IMG/VR virus record: IMGVR_UViG_3300034167_000448
Coordinates: 1 to 44,491 of that record
Length of the DNA stretch: 44,491 nucleotides
Strand: one strand, 5' to 3'
Source: a virus
The translations under genes were made by a program, and so were the position numbers. Shown piece by piece: positions 25,046 through 31,442 of this stretch. The number at the start of each line of letters is the position of its first letter. Positions within the stretch are counted from its first letter, which is position 1. A model generated the notes under the pieces. It searched no databases. It worked only from the letters and a program-made list of their open reading frames with translations, and was not told where the DNA came from.

Positions 25046-25714
25046 CTAAAACGGAAGGTCTACTTCGTCACATTCAACAATAACACTCATTTCGTCAATG
25101 TCAACCTTAGCAAGATATGTTTTAAGATATGCTTCTAACTCATCAAACTTTGCATCAGCATCTCTTGCATCTAAATCCTCAATGTCAGCACCTATTGTGA
25201 AATTTGGTACAGAAAATACAACCTTACCTTTTTTACTCTCGGTAGCAGTTTTTACATTTACCCAAGTACGAGTAATACTCATCTTATTTGCTTTAACAAA
25301 TTCGCCCCATTGTTGGGTAGCACTACCTTTCAATTGAATGTTGGCTAATGCACCATCTTCTAACATAATGTAGATAGACTTTGAGTAGTGACCTCCAAAA
25401 TTTTTTACACGGTCTTTAATCTCGTTGTACAATCCTTGAGCTAACACTCCACCTTTAAAGGCTTTAACAGTCATTGGCTCTTTAGAAAGATACCTAACTT
25501 CGTTTGCGTAAATACCTGAAGAACTGGCATCATTCCAACCTTTTACAGTTGATAATTCGTCAAGGAAAACAAACTTAAATGGAAGTGAAACTTCAACATT
25601 TTTTGCTAATCCTTTGTCGTAATAAGAAAATCCTTTTTGGTCAGATTTCCAATCTAAAAATTTAGTAGCTGGATTTTTGCTACCTCCTGAAAACACATTT
25701 GTTCTATTGCTCAT
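25046..25714 (-). CDS. Putative single-stranded DNA-binding or annealing protein
   Basis: A protein of 222 residues. There is no classical SSB signature, but the C-terminus is an acidic tip with hydrophobic end (CDEVDLPF), like the DDDIPF-type tail through which SSBs recruit partners. The body is beta-rich with many Lys and aromatic residues (LPFKFVFLDELSTVKGW, FGGHYSKSIYIML). Related proteins in Bacteroidetes phages are usually called SSB. It has its own strong promoter and terminator, as expected for an abundant protein. It could also be the annealing partner of the YqaJ exonuclease. Confidence 0.6.
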   Translation of the reverse strand: MSNRTNVFSGGSKNPATKFLDWKSDQKGFSYYDKGLAKNVEVSLPFKFVFLDELSTVKGWNDASSSGIYANEVRYLSKEPMTVKAFKGGVLAQGLYNEIKDRVKNFGGHYSKSIYIMLEDGALANIQLKGSATQQWGEFVKANKMSITRTWVNVKTATESKKGKVVFSVPNFTIGADIEDLDARDADAKFDELEAYLKTYLAKVDIDEMSVIVECDEVDLPF

Positions 25715-25767
25715 AGCGATATAAATTTAATAAGAGGAATTATGATGCCCTCTCAATGCATCTTTGA

Positions 25768-25797
25768 CAAAGATAATACTTTTATTTACTTATCCAA
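25768..25797 (-). promoter_or_regulatory. Promoter of the SSB-like gene
   Basis: On the minus strand TTG (25795-25797), exactly 19 bases and TATCTTTG (25768-25775), a full match to the Bacteroidetes consensus. It overlaps the 3' end of the upstream membrane-protein gene and gives a leader of about 50 bases. Confidence 0.8.
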
Positions 25798-25994
25798 ACA
25801 AAATTGAAAGAAAATATAAAAAAAAGTATTTGAACGATATGTTCTGTTTCATTATTCTCAAATTCTTCACTATTATATAATGCTCCGACCATTACGCCTT
25901 TAATTGGAGCTATTGTTATTTCTCCTTCACTTCTCATTATTAGGTCAAATAAAATCCAAGTTACCATCGATAATATTATAATTGCTGTTGTCAT
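25782..25994 (-). CDS. Small membrane protein, 70 residues
   Basis: Two hydrophobic segments (about 3-18 and 53-68) flank a polar loop with SEGEITIAPIKG. The start overlaps the upstream stop in an ATGA arrangement. Its 3' end contains the promoter of the next gene. Phage early membrane proteins of this size may alter host membrane functions; nothing specific can be said. Confidence 0.55.
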   Translation of the reverse strand: MTTAIIILSMVTWILFDLIMRSEGEITIAPIKGVMVGALYNSEEFENNETEHIVQILFFIFSFNFVWISK

Positions 25995-26119
25995 TTTTGA
26001 AGTCTTATTAAGTTAATTTTTCTGTACACCTCATTTACTCTTTCAGAATTAAGACCTCTCTTATAATTGAAATTCATAACTCTTAATATTCTTTGCCAAT
26101 CACTATACTTTTTTTTCAT
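25991..26119 (-). CDS. Small protein, 42 residues
   Basis: Starts MKKKYSDWQRILRVMNFNYK; very basic, with a helical pattern. It overlaps the upstream gene by 17 bases and the downstream gene by 4 (ATGA). The chain of overlaps supports translation. Function unknown. Confidence 0.55.
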   Translation of the reverse strand: MKKKYSDWQRILRVMNFNYKRGLNSERVNEVYRKINLIRLQK

Positions 26120-26426
26120 AGATATATATAAATTTTTGTTCTTCTTTCAGTCCATTGCAGTGGTCGTATATTTGATTTAGACCTACCTTATTATCTTTAG
26201 CAGCTATTTTTACCGAAGTATAAACTTTGCCATCTTTTAATCTTTTTACCCTTCTATCAATTGAAAACTCGCTAACGGATTTTTTTTTAACTATTGGAAC
26301 TCCACGTTTAATGCAGTCTAAAACTATAAAATCATAATCATCCCATTTAGGTCTTGGTTTATTCCAAAGTCTATGCTCTTTAATTCCAGCTTCAAAAAGA
26401 ATTTTGCTTATTTCGTGATTTCTCAT
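26103..26426 (-). CDS. NUMOD1-like DNA-binding protein
   Basis: A product of 107 residues. The C-terminal half (RRVKRLKDGKVYTSVKIAAK followed by NKVGLNQIYDHCNG) resembles the NUMOD1 helix-turn-helix unit found in homing endonucleases, here without nuclease motifs. The N-terminus (SKILFEAGIKEHRLW) is also helical. It may be a sequence-specific regulator, or the remains of an endonuclease fused to another domain. Confidence 0.6.
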   Translation of the reverse strand: MRNHEISKILFEAGIKEHRLWNKPRPKWDDYDFIVLDCIKRGVPIVKKKSVSEFSIDRRVKRLKDGKVYTSVKIAAKDNKVGLNQIYDHCNGLKEEQKFIYIYEKKV

Positions 26427-26668
26427 AAAGTTTTAATATACTGTCCGTTAGCGTTAGTTAATATTACTATATCAAATTTTCTATCGTATTCTGCAACTAC
26501 ATAATTAAGAATTGAATTTAAGTCAGCATATGTTTGAATGTACATCATAAGTTCGTTTCTACTTAATTCAGGCTTGTGCTTATACCCATCAAACTTTTCT
26601 TTGTAATAAATATATATTAGCTCGGTAGGGTTTGATGCCTTTAAATTGATATATTGTTGTTTTGTCAT
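26423..26668 (-). CDS. Hypothetical protein, 81 residues
   Basis: Starts MTKQQYINLKASNPTELIY; soluble, Tyr-rich, helical in the middle (LMMYIQTYADLNSILNYVV). Coupled by 4-base overlaps to the genes on either side in the early operon. No family recognised. Confidence 0.6.
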   Translation of the reverse strand: MTKQQYINLKASNPTELIYIYYKEKFDGYKHKPELSRNELMMYIQTYADLNSILNYVVAEYDRKFDIVILTNANGQYIKTL

Positions 26669-26889
26669 AATTTTACTGTAATCTTACCAGTTGGACAACT
26701 TAATTTGTGTATTCCAGCGTACTGATGGCAATAAGGGCATTTGTTCTCCCAATACTCATCACATTCTCCTTTTGAATTTATCGGTGGGGGTTGAAAGTAC
26801 CATTGGTTATCTTTCTTCGGTATCGCTGTAAATCTCCAACAAAACTCTCGCTTTTTACAACCTTCTCCCGAACACATTGTTATATCCAT
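26665..26889 (-). CDS. Cysteine-rich putative zinc-finger protein
   Basis: A product of 74 residues with many Cys: CSGEGCKKREFCWR near the N-terminus, GECDEYW, then CPYCHQYAGIHKLSCP. The spacing fits two zinc sites, the first like a common small phage protein family in which CxxxxCxxxxxCxR is conserved. Protein or nucleic-acid binding is likely. It lies among early genes. Confidence 0.65.
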   Translation of the reverse strand: MDITMCSGEGCKKREFCWRFTAIPKKDNQWYFQPPPINSKGECDEYWENKCPYCHQYAGIHKLSCPTGKITVKL

Positions 26890-26890
26890 A

Positions 26891-27013
26891 CTAATTTATC
26901 TGTAAATGTTTAAACCAAAAATCTTTCAAGCTTTCAGGAGCTGTATCCCAAGTATATAAAGCAACATCTGCTTCTTGACCTTCATTGATTTTATTTAATA
27001 CTTTTTCTTTCAT
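26891..27013 (-). CDS. Small protein, 40 residues
   Basis: Starts MKEKVLNKINEGQEADVALY and ends WFKHLQIN. It fills the gap between two assigned genes in the same direction, with one base on either side. Acidic, helical, no motif. Function unknown. Confidence 0.5.
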   Translation of the reverse strand: MKEKVLNKINEGQEADVALYTWDTAPESLKDFWFKHLQIN

Positions 27014-27014
27014 C

Positions 27015-27269
27015 TTATTTCTTTTTAAATTGGTCAAACCATTTTTTCATTGCTTTAGAAAAAGGTAAATCTCCATCTCTTAATTGCCAACCATCAAGGA
27101 AAGCAGTTTTTAAATCTTCCTCACTATAACTTCTTTCTTGTTGCCATTTAGCACCTTTGATAAATGCTTTTTTACAGTTAGCGTGTAAAGTTTTTTCATT
27201 TGAATCAGAATAATCCCATATTTTACTTGCATATTTTTCAGCAACTTCTTCAAGTGTTTCTTTTTTCAT
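27015..27269 (-). CDS. Conserved phage protein, 84 residues
   Basis: Contains KAFIKGAKWQQERSYSEEDL, a pattern frequent in small proteins of phages of Bacteroidetes and other groups. Predicted helical and charged. The start overlaps the HTH gene upstream by 4 bases. No function is established. Confidence 0.6.
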   Translation of the reverse strand: MKKETLEEVAEKYASKIWDYSDSNEKTLHANCKKAFIKGAKWQQERSYSEEDLKTAFLDGWQLRDGDLPFSKAMKKWFDQFKKK

Positions 27270-27616
27270 AATCTGTTTATTTTACTTGGAACTGTTACGC
27301 ACATATCGTTTTTTAAATACTCACTTATAATTCTGTCTATTCTGTACTGAGGTATAAAGAACACTTTTTCTAAATCTGAAGCACTATTTTCTCTGTTGGA
27401 TAGAAAGTACTCTAAAACTGAAAATCTTTCGTTAGGAGTTATGAAATTGCGTTTAATATTCATATGCTTTAGTAAGGCAACATCTGATTTTAAGTAAAAA
27501 AACTTTTGATTTAGGTTTAGTGGTTGGATATTCAACTTTTCAAATCTACTTACAATTGTTTTTTTACTTAAATCCAGTTGATTCGCTAGGTCTATTAAGC
27601 TTATGTAATTTGCCAT
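27266..27616 (-). CDS. Putative helix-turn-helix DNA-binding protein
   Basis: A product of 116 residues. The start SLIDLANQLDLSKKTIVSRF is a good helix-turn-helix of the MerR/excisionase or replication-initiator type, followed by a wing-like strand. The C-terminal part (ASDLEKVFFIPQYRIDRIIS) may be a second HTH. It may regulate early genes or bind the origin. It is coupled by one base to the YqaJ exonuclease gene. Confidence 0.6.
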   Translation of the reverse strand: MANYISLIDLANQLDLSKKTIVSRFEKLNIQPLNLNQKFFYLKSDVALLKHMNIKRNFITPNERFSVLEYFLSNRENSASDLEKVFFIPQYRIDRIISEYLKNDMCVTVPSKINRL

Positions 27617-28296
27617 TACAACTGTATGTTGTTGGTTATTTTCTCGATGTAATCCTCTTTAATACCAATTGCTTCCTCAAGTCTTTCTTTTATCAAAGCA
27701 ATCATCTCCTCATCTCTTTTTACTTCGATAGTGTGATGAAATTCCTCTCCATCAATAATACAGTAGTTAAAGAAATATGCCTTATCAGAATTACTACATA
27801 ACATTTGCATCTGCATTTGAGCATAGTATTCCTTATCAATATTCTCATCAGCTACAATCTTAAAGAATTTGGTCGCTCTTGGACACTTAATCTCAAGTAT
27901 CGCATCCTTACCTACAACTCCATCAGGAGATGCTCCAGCGTGTTCCCCATATGGGAACATAAACGATTCTTTTACTTCAGGGTGCATCTCTTGGAATTTC
28001 TTAAAGGCTAAAGGCTCTAATTCTATACCTCTTGTCATATCAGCACCACGATAACTGTCCTCTATCTGACCATACAACTGTTCGATTGCTTTTTCAATAG
28101 CGTAAGATTTACCAGTTTCTCCTAATCCACGAACTCCTAAAAGCTTGTGGATGCAACTTGCTGTAAATTTACCATACCTGTCTTTGAACCAGCTTTCTGA
28201 CCTTTGTTGGTTTTGATTGCCTTGATAGGTTGCCTCGTTGGTATGATTCATAACGTATTGTTCGCTATACTCTAATGCTGAATGTCTATTGCTCAT
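27616..28296 (-). CDS. YqaJ-family viral recombinase exonuclease
   Basis: A protein of 226 residues related to lambda exonuclease. Motifs are RSESWFKDRYGKFTAS near the N-terminus, GIELEPLA (90-97), SPDGVV with Asp125, LEIKCP with Glu135 and Lys137, and YYAQMQMQM near 157. These are the PD-(D/E)xK residues of the YqaJ family. It degrades 5' ends to give single strands for annealing. No obvious Bet/RecT gene accompanies it; the SSB-like protein at 25046 is the best partner candidate. Confidence 0.9.
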   Translation of the reverse strand: MSNRHSALEYSEQYVMNHTNEATYQGNQNQQRSESWFKDRYGKFTASCIHKLLGVRGLGETGKSYAIEKAIEQLYGQIEDSYRGADMTRGIELEPLAFKKFQEMHPEVKESFMFPYGEHAGASPDGVVGKDAILEIKCPRATKFFKIVADENIDKEYYAQMQMQMLCSNSDKAYFFNYCIIDGEEFHHTIEVKRDEEMIALIKERLEEAIGIKEDYIEKITNNIQL

Positions 28297-28562
28297 ATTT
28301 GCTTTATTAAAACTTCTAAATTAGTTAGTTCTTTAAGTACTTCTCTAGCTGTTTCTAATCCCCAAGTACATTTGTTCATAAACCCAACTAAAGCAGTTTT
28401 TAAATTTGGATAGTAGAAGTTCTCTGTAAACTCTTTATACTCTCCAGTACCTACATACTTTTTAGTGCTTTCATCTTTTACTTTGATTTCTCTCGATTCA
28501 AAGAATTGTAGAATAGTGTTTTCAGCATCGTACACTATTCTGTAATTTCCATTTAGATTCAT
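28293..28562 (-). CDS. Hypothetical protein, 89 residues
   Basis: I place the start at 28562, where ATG overlaps the upstream stop (ATGA); an in-frame start 18 bases earlier is possible. The product (MNLNGNYRIVYDAENTIL, then a C-terminal helix with REVLKELTNLEVLI) resembles small proteins often encoded beside YqaJ exonucleases. No function can be named. Confidence 0.6.
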   Translation of the reverse strand: MNLNGNYRIVYDAENTILQFFESREIKVKDESTKKYVGTGEYKEFTENFYYPNLKTALVGFMNKCTWGLETAREVLKELTNLEVLIKQI

Positions 28563-28723
28563 ATTGTTTTTGGTTTCCATATTCCAATGGAGTTAATTCC
28601 TCTATTTACTTGGTACATAGGAGCTGTATATATAAAATTTACAATCTCATTTAATCCTTTATAATTATTTACAAGAACATAAGTTCCATTTCCATAATTA
28701 TTTATTGCATATCCTTCTTTCAT
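28559..28723 (-). CDS. Small protein, 54 residues
   Basis: Starts MKEGYAINNYGNGTYVLVN and ends WKPKTI; beta-strand patterns, no membrane segment. Overlaps both neighbours by 4 bases. Function unknown. Confidence 0.55.
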   Translation of the reverse strand: MKEGYAINNYGNGTYVLVNNYKGLNEIVNFIYTAPMYQVNRGINSIGIWKPKTI

Positions 28724-28830
28724 TTTGTATCAATTTTTTCGTAAGCGTTACACATTCTTTCGTTATCGTGATAATAAATGGATTGTACTGTTTTTCTCAT
28801 CCATTTGTCAAAAGCCTTAATTTCTTTCAT
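28720..28830 (-). CDS. Small protein, 36 residues
   Basis: Starts MKEIKAFDKWMRKTVQSIYY; helical and amphipathic. Overlaps the upstream gene by 14 bases and the next by 4. Function unknown. Confidence 0.5.
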   Translation of the reverse strand: MKEIKAFDKWMRKTVQSIYYHDNERMCNAYEKIDTK

Positions 28831-29011
28831 ATTGCGATAAGATTAATTGTTTATCAAACTCCTCATCCTCTGATATTTTGCCAAAGATAATAAATTTTCT
28901 ATTAATCCTAGCTAATTCTTTTAAATGATTTAAAGCAATGCTTAATTTTCTTTCTTGATGATTCATAACCATCTCTAAAGATTCTATCTGTTGTAAGATT
29001 GTTTCTTCCAT
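28817..29011 (-). CDS. Small coiled-coil protein, 64 residues
   Basis: Starts METILQQ-like (MEETILQQIESLEMVMNHQE) with heptads through residue 40, then a basic hydrophobic patch (RINRKFIIFGK). Overlaps the first gene of the operon by one base. It may oligomerise with that gene's product. Function unknown. Confidence 0.55.
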   Translation of the reverse strand: MEETILQQIESLEMVMNHQERKLSIALNHLKELARINRKFIIFGKISEDEEFDKQLILSQYERN

Positions 29012-29259
29012 TATAGTATTGATATTTCTAAGGTTAATCTTTTTTTAAGTCTTTTCAATTCCACTTCTAATTCATAACTAAGGACTCCGAAAATTTCTTT
29101 CTCTTGCTCAATAAGATTTATCTTATTGTTGATTCTTTGTATCGTTCCAGCGATTCCGTTAATTTCTTCAATCAATGCGTTTAAAACATCATCGTTGAAC
29201 TCTCTCTCTGCATAATCTATAATGTTTTCTAATGCAGTTCCTGTTTGCTCTATGTCCAT
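29011..29259 (-). CDS. First gene of the early operon, coiled-coil protein
   Basis: A product of 82 residues starting MDIEQTGTALENIIDYAERE with a long coiled coil (INGIAGTIQRINNKINLIEQ). A longer GTG-started frame reaches 29337, but a perfect promoter lies inside that extension, so translation must start at the downstream ATG. It leads the leftward operon and is probably made very early. Function unknown. Confidence 0.65.
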   Translation of the reverse strand: MDIEQTGTALENIIDYAEREFNDDVLNALIEEINGIAGTIQRINNKINLIEQEKEIFGVLSYELEVELKRLKKRLTLEISIL

Positions 29260-29309
29260 TTTTATTTTATTTAAAGTCTGCCACAAATTTGTTTCCTTGA
29301 CTTCGAGTA

Positions 29310-29339
29310 CAAATCTACATAACATACATAAATCCACAA
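29310..29339 (-). promoter_or_regulatory. Main promoter of the leftward early operon
   Basis: On the minus strand TTG (29337-29339), exactly 19 bases and TAGATTTG (29310-29317). It fully fits the Bacteroidetes consensus and faces the long early operon. Confidence 0.85.
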
Positions 29340-29440
29340 TACTGTTTTAGAAAACTTTAACACAAAAGTGCTGTTTTGTAGGAAAAAAGTATTGAAAAGT
29401 GCCATTTTTCATTTTTTATAAAAAAAAAGTGCGTTTTTAT

Positions 29441-29481
29441 ACCCCCCCCCTAAACAAAATACCAAAATAGGGTGGGGGGGT
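29441..29481 (+). promoter_or_regulatory. C-run/G-run hairpin of module A
   Basis: An A followed by nine C (29442-29450), a 19-base A-rich loop, then GGG-T-GGGGGGG-T (29470-29481). In an A+T-rich genome this is very stable. T-rich sequence follows on the plus strand (TCTATTTCC), so it may terminate transcription, or the G-run may bind protein or form a quadruplex in trans. Confidence 0.65.
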
Positions 29482-29560
29482 CTATTTCCTATTATTTTAT
29501 AAAAAAAACTAATTAATTAATATATATATAAAAATAGTAGTATAGTATTAATTAATTTAT

Positions 29561-29568
29561 TATCTTTG
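29561..29568 (+). promoter_or_regulatory. Late-type promoter in module A
   Basis: TATCTTTG followed by TAGCAA, identical around the box to module B. No -33 TTG is present; instead ATAGTATTAATTAATTT lies upstream in both copies. This suggests recognition with a phage factor. Confidence 0.6.
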
Positions 29569-29589
29569 TAGCAACTAATATATTTATTT

Positions 29590-29898
29590 ATGAGTATAAG
29601 TCATACTGGAATGGTTTTCTTTGGAACTGAAGCAAAACCTTATAAAGAACCTGAAATACAAGATTCAATCGTAAATAGCGTTGTAAATCAATTTAAAGAG
29701 CGTTCTGAAGTAGGAATTGCTAAATATGGTGTTACCCTTGACCGAGAAGATTTAAGTACCTTAGAATGGCTACAACATCTCCAAGAAGAATTATTTGACG
29801 CCAGTCTTTATATTGAAAAGTTAAAATCTAAATTACATATAATCGATATGATGAAAGCTGATGAGGAATTAGGATTATATGATTGTCAATGTAAGTAA
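29590..29898 (+). CDS. MazG-like nucleotide pyrophosphohydrolase-type protein
   Basis: A product of 102 residues. KYGVTLDREDLSTLEWLQHL followed by QEELFDASLYIEKLK matches a widespread group of short phage proteins with an EExxD metal-site helix like that of MazG. Such proteins may hydrolyse nucleoside triphosphates or alarmones, but activity of this short form is unproven. It is the only gene driven by module A and converges with the next gene (19 bases between stops). Confidence 0.55.
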   Translation: MSISHTGMVFFGTEAKPYKEPEIQDSIVNSVVNQFKERSEVGIAKYGVTLDREDLSTLEWLQHLQEELFDASLYIEKLKSKLHIIDMMKADEELGLYDCQCK

Positions 29899-29917
29899 TT
29901 CCTTTTACTCGCTGGGG

Positions 29918-30196
29918 TTATCTAAAGAACTTTAGTAGGTTAATGTCCACTTCTGATTTGGTATCGTACTTTAACTGAGCTAGACCTCTCTCAACTATAT
30001 TCATAACCTCATCAGTTGTATTGGTTTTCCAACCTATTCTCTTTAATAGAACCGTTCTGTTTTTATACTTAAAATAATCAATTGCTGTTGAGTGCATAAG
30101 TTGCCTCGTTAGGTTCACAAAATCATAGTCAATCTCCTTACTGTCCAGTATGATTTGATTATTTTTAGCTATCTCTATAAGTTTTTCGTCTGTCAT
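29918..30196 (-). CDS. Hypothetical protein, 92 residues
   Basis: A soluble, helical, charged product starting MTDEKLIEIAKNNQIILD. No recognised family, though a small regulator is conceivable. It has a TATATTTG box just upstream (30201-30208), facing it, and lies back to back with a possible RNA gene. Confidence 0.6.
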   Translation of the reverse strand: MTDEKLIEIAKNNQIILDSKEIDYDFVNLTRQLMHSTAIDYFKYKNRTVLLKRIGWKTNTTDEVMNIVERGLAQLKYDTKSEVDINLLKFFR

Positions 30197-30200
30197 AGTG

Positions 30201-30208
30201 CAAATATA
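30201..30208 (-). promoter_or_regulatory. Promoter box of the 92-residue protein gene
   Basis: TATATTTG on the minus strand, ending 5 bases before the start codon, which would give a very short or no leader. TTG-like triplets occur 14 and about 16 bases upstream instead of 19, so the match is partial. Confidence 0.5.
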
Positions 30209-30280
30209 ACAAACCCTTACAACAAATTAATGCTATAAGGGTTGTATTTTTTTCGTCTTTCCGAAATGCCAAAGAATATG

Positions 30281-30288
30281 TATATTTG
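30281..30288 (+). promoter_or_regulatory. Promoter box of a possible small RNA
   Basis: TATATTTG on the plus strand with TTC (30259-30261) at the -33 position, one base off the consensus. No substantial frame follows in this direction (only a 6-codon frame at 30298), so the product may be RNA. Confidence 0.5.
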
Positions 30289-30292
30289 TAAG

Positions 30293-30425
30293 GATTTATG
30301 AAAATTTTACCTAATTAACACCCTACTTTGACTCAAGCATATACACGACCTACATTGTATCTTTTACAAGGATTTCCATTCATTAATTAGGCTTTATATT
30401 GTATTGCTCACTCGTGAGCATTATT
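30293..30425 (+). ncRNA. Candidate structured small RNA
   Basis: Downstream of the 30281 box, CCTAATTAA (30310-30318) and TTAATTAGG (30383-30391) can form a closing stem around 64 bases. A stable hairpin TGCTCA-CTCG-TGAGCA (30405-30420) followed by TTATTGTATT could end the transcript. Promoter, closing stem and end hairpin in this order suggest an RNA of about 130 bases. It would overlap the 3' end of the leftward gene at 30408 and be partly antisense to it. No known RNA family is recognised. Confidence 0.4.
30405..30420. terminator. Hairpin between converging transcripts
   Basis: TGCTCA-CTCG-TGAGCA, a 6-base stem with a four-base loop, overlaps the stop codon of the leftward gene at 30408. 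The sequence beyond is U-rich on the plus strand (TTATTGTATT), so it is best read as a terminator of the rightward RNA. Confidence 0.5.
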
Positions 30426-30599
30426 GTATTGGACAGTGTCCACTTGTGTCGGTGGGTTCATTACCTCTCCAAGTGTCCACTCTTGCGAAGTGTCCAGATG
30501 ATTTATAATCCAATGTCTTGCATCTGATATGTTTAATGCTCTGAATGTGTAATGTTCCTTATTTGATTTTGCGTAGTACGTTCTCAAAATATTTCCCAT
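30408..30599 (-). CDS. Small hypothetical protein, 63 residues
   Basis: Starts MGNILRTYYAKSNKEHYTFR and contains SDARHWIINHLDTSQEW, like small phage proteins with an SxxDARxWI motif. The gene contains three copies of AGTGTCCA and one CGGTGGGTT, echoing the repeat array at 30839. Overlaps the upstream gene by 16 bases. Confidence 0.5.
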   Translation of the reverse strand: MGNILRTYYAKSNKEHYTFRALNISDARHWIINHLDTSQEWTLGEVMNPPTQVDTVQYNNAHE

Positions 30600-30745
30600 A
30601 AAATATCTACCCCATTACTTTCAATTATTCTTTGTCCAATTTCGTAATTAACTATTTTACGAGCATTTTCTAATGAAAACCAGCTATCTAATCCAGTTCC
30701 AGCATTAAAAAAAGTACCATTAAAGTTTTGTATTCTGTATTTCAT
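30584..30745 (-). CDS. Small hypothetical protein, 53 residues
   Basis: Starts MKYRIQNFNGTFFNAGTGLD and contains WFSLENARKIVNYEIG, again a SLENAR pattern similar in style to its downstream neighbour (NISDARHWI). The two may be related. It is preceded by a perfect early promoter. Function unknown. Confidence 0.55.
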   Translation of the reverse strand: MKYRIQNFNGTFFNAGTGLDSWFSLENARKIVNYEIGQRIIESNGVDILWEIF

Positions 30746-30770
30746 AATTTTTAGTTTTAAATTTCTTCTG

Positions 30771-30800
30771 CAAATATATGGCGACTGTTTGAATTATCAA
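30771..30800 (-). promoter_or_regulatory. Promoter of the leftward two-gene unit
   Basis: On the minus strand TTG (30798-30800), exactly 19 bases, TATATTTG (30771-30778). A full consensus match, 26 bases before the start codon at 30745. Confidence 0.8.
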
Positions 30801-30838
30801 CTATGCATTAACAAAAGTTTAACTTATTTCTTTTATGT

Positions 30839-30938
30839 CGGTGGGTTTAGTTCCGTTTATACGGTGGGTTTAGTTCCATTTATACGGTGGGTTTAGTTCC
30901 GTTTGGTCGGTGGGTTTAGTTCCGTTTGGTCGGTGGGT
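30839..30938 (+). repeat. 23-base direct repeats, four and a third copies
   Basis: Four adjacent copies start CGGTGGGTTTAGTTCC and end GTTTATA, ATTTATA, GTTTGGT and GTTTGGT; a fifth stops after CGGTGGGT. Copies begin at 30839, 30862, 30885 and 30908. There are no spacers, so it is not a CRISPR array. The unit is G-rich on this strand in an A+T-rich region, as iterons or operator arrays often are. ACCCACCG, the inverse of its first 8 bases, appears at 33899-33906 right after the 16-base array. Confidence 0.95.
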
Positions 30939-31165
30939 AAAAAAGTGAAAAATCACAAAATGTTACAAATATAACAAAATGTTACAAAAAACATCAAAAT
31001 GATTTTTAGCTTGTTTAAAGCATTATTTTAATCAAAATGTATCAATACATCAAAAAAGTTTTTTATCGCCTTAAATTGACTGAAAAAGCTATCTAAAAAA
31101 TCAACTATAAAACGTAAAATGTAAATTTTAACATAATATTAACAAAATTTTAACACTTTAAAGTA

Positions 31166-31195
31166 TTGTTTTAATCAAAAACAGTTGTATATTTG
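31166..31195 (+). promoter_or_regulatory. Promoter of the rightward small-gene operon
   Basis: TTG (31166-31168), exactly 19 bases and TATATTTG (31188-31195). A full consensus match facing the operon that starts at 31242, with a leader of about 40 bases. Confidence 0.85.
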
Positions 31196-31241
31196 TATAA
31201 GAAAGGAAGCAATAAAGCAACCTAAAAAAAACTTAAATAAA

Positions 31242-31337
31242 ATGAAAAAAGAAACTTTAAACACAGTATTATTCTTTGCACTAGTAGTTGTTTTAACCGT
31301 GACAATACATTTTTTAACAGCACCGATATATAGATAA
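31242..31337 (+). CDS. Single-span membrane peptide, 31 residues
   Basis: Starts MKKETLNTVLFFALVVVLTV; one membrane helix, short C-terminus. First gene after the promoter, two bases before the next. Small membrane peptides at the head of an early operon may act on host membranes or be toxin-like; there is no direct evidence. Confidence 0.5.
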   Translation: MKKETLNTVLFFALVVVLTVTIHFLTAPIYR

Positions 31338-31339
31338 CT

Positions 31340-31438
31340 ATGAAAAACTACTTTTTAAAACAGAAATATCAAATTTTAACGGCTCAAATATTTGCAGCCT
31401 ATTTAATAATCAATTTAATAATTAATTTAATAAACTAA
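31340..31438 (+). CDS. Small hydrophobic peptide, 32 residues
   Basis: Starts MKNYFLKQKYQILTAQ and continues with a membrane segment (FAAYLIINLIINLIN). The C-terminal Ile/Asn repeat is encoded by repeated AATTTAATAAT words, so part of it may be low-complexity DNA. Real translation is moderately likely from tight spacing. Confidence 0.4.
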   Translation: MKNYFLKQKYQILTAQIFAAYLIINLIINLIN

Positions 31439-31442
31439 AATT

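Larger units (their letters stand above)
29260..29589. promoter_or_regulatory. Divergent control region between leftward and rightward genes
   Basis: 330 bases without a gene. From left to right it holds the leader and promoter of the leftward operon (to 29339), then module A (29372-29589) with its C-run/G-run hairpin and rightward promoter. The two transcription directions start within about 250 bases, so regulators bound here could act on both. Confidence 0.7.
29372..29589 (+). repeat. Control module A (diverged copy of module B)
   Basis: This 218-base segment matches 34254-34472 in order and spacing: TGTTTTGTAGGAAAAAAGTA, then an ACCCCCCCCCTAAA/GGGGGGGTCTATTT hairpin, an A+T-rich spacer with TA repeats, then ATAGTATTAATTAATTT, a TAnCTTTGTAGCAA box and a start codon. 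Blocks are nearly identical while spacers have drifted, so the copies are old and the blocks are under selection. Confidence 0.8.
30746..31241. other. Gap of 496 bases between divergent operons
   Basis: No gene found. It contains the leftward promoter at 30771-30800, the 23-base repeat array at 30839-30938, about 220 bases of very A+T-rich DNA with repeated TCAAAA and AACAAAA words, and the rightward promoter at 31166-31195. Direct repeats beside an A+T-rich stretch fit a replication origin or a shared operator region. Confidence 0.6.

Noticed and set aside
29260-29337. GTG-started extension of the first early gene
   Set aside because: A perfect TTG-N19-TAGATTTG promoter lies inside the extension, so transcripts cannot include it.
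30839-30938. CRISPR-like array
   Set aside because: The 23-base units are directly adjacent without unique spacers, and no cas gene is present; the same holds for the 16-base array.
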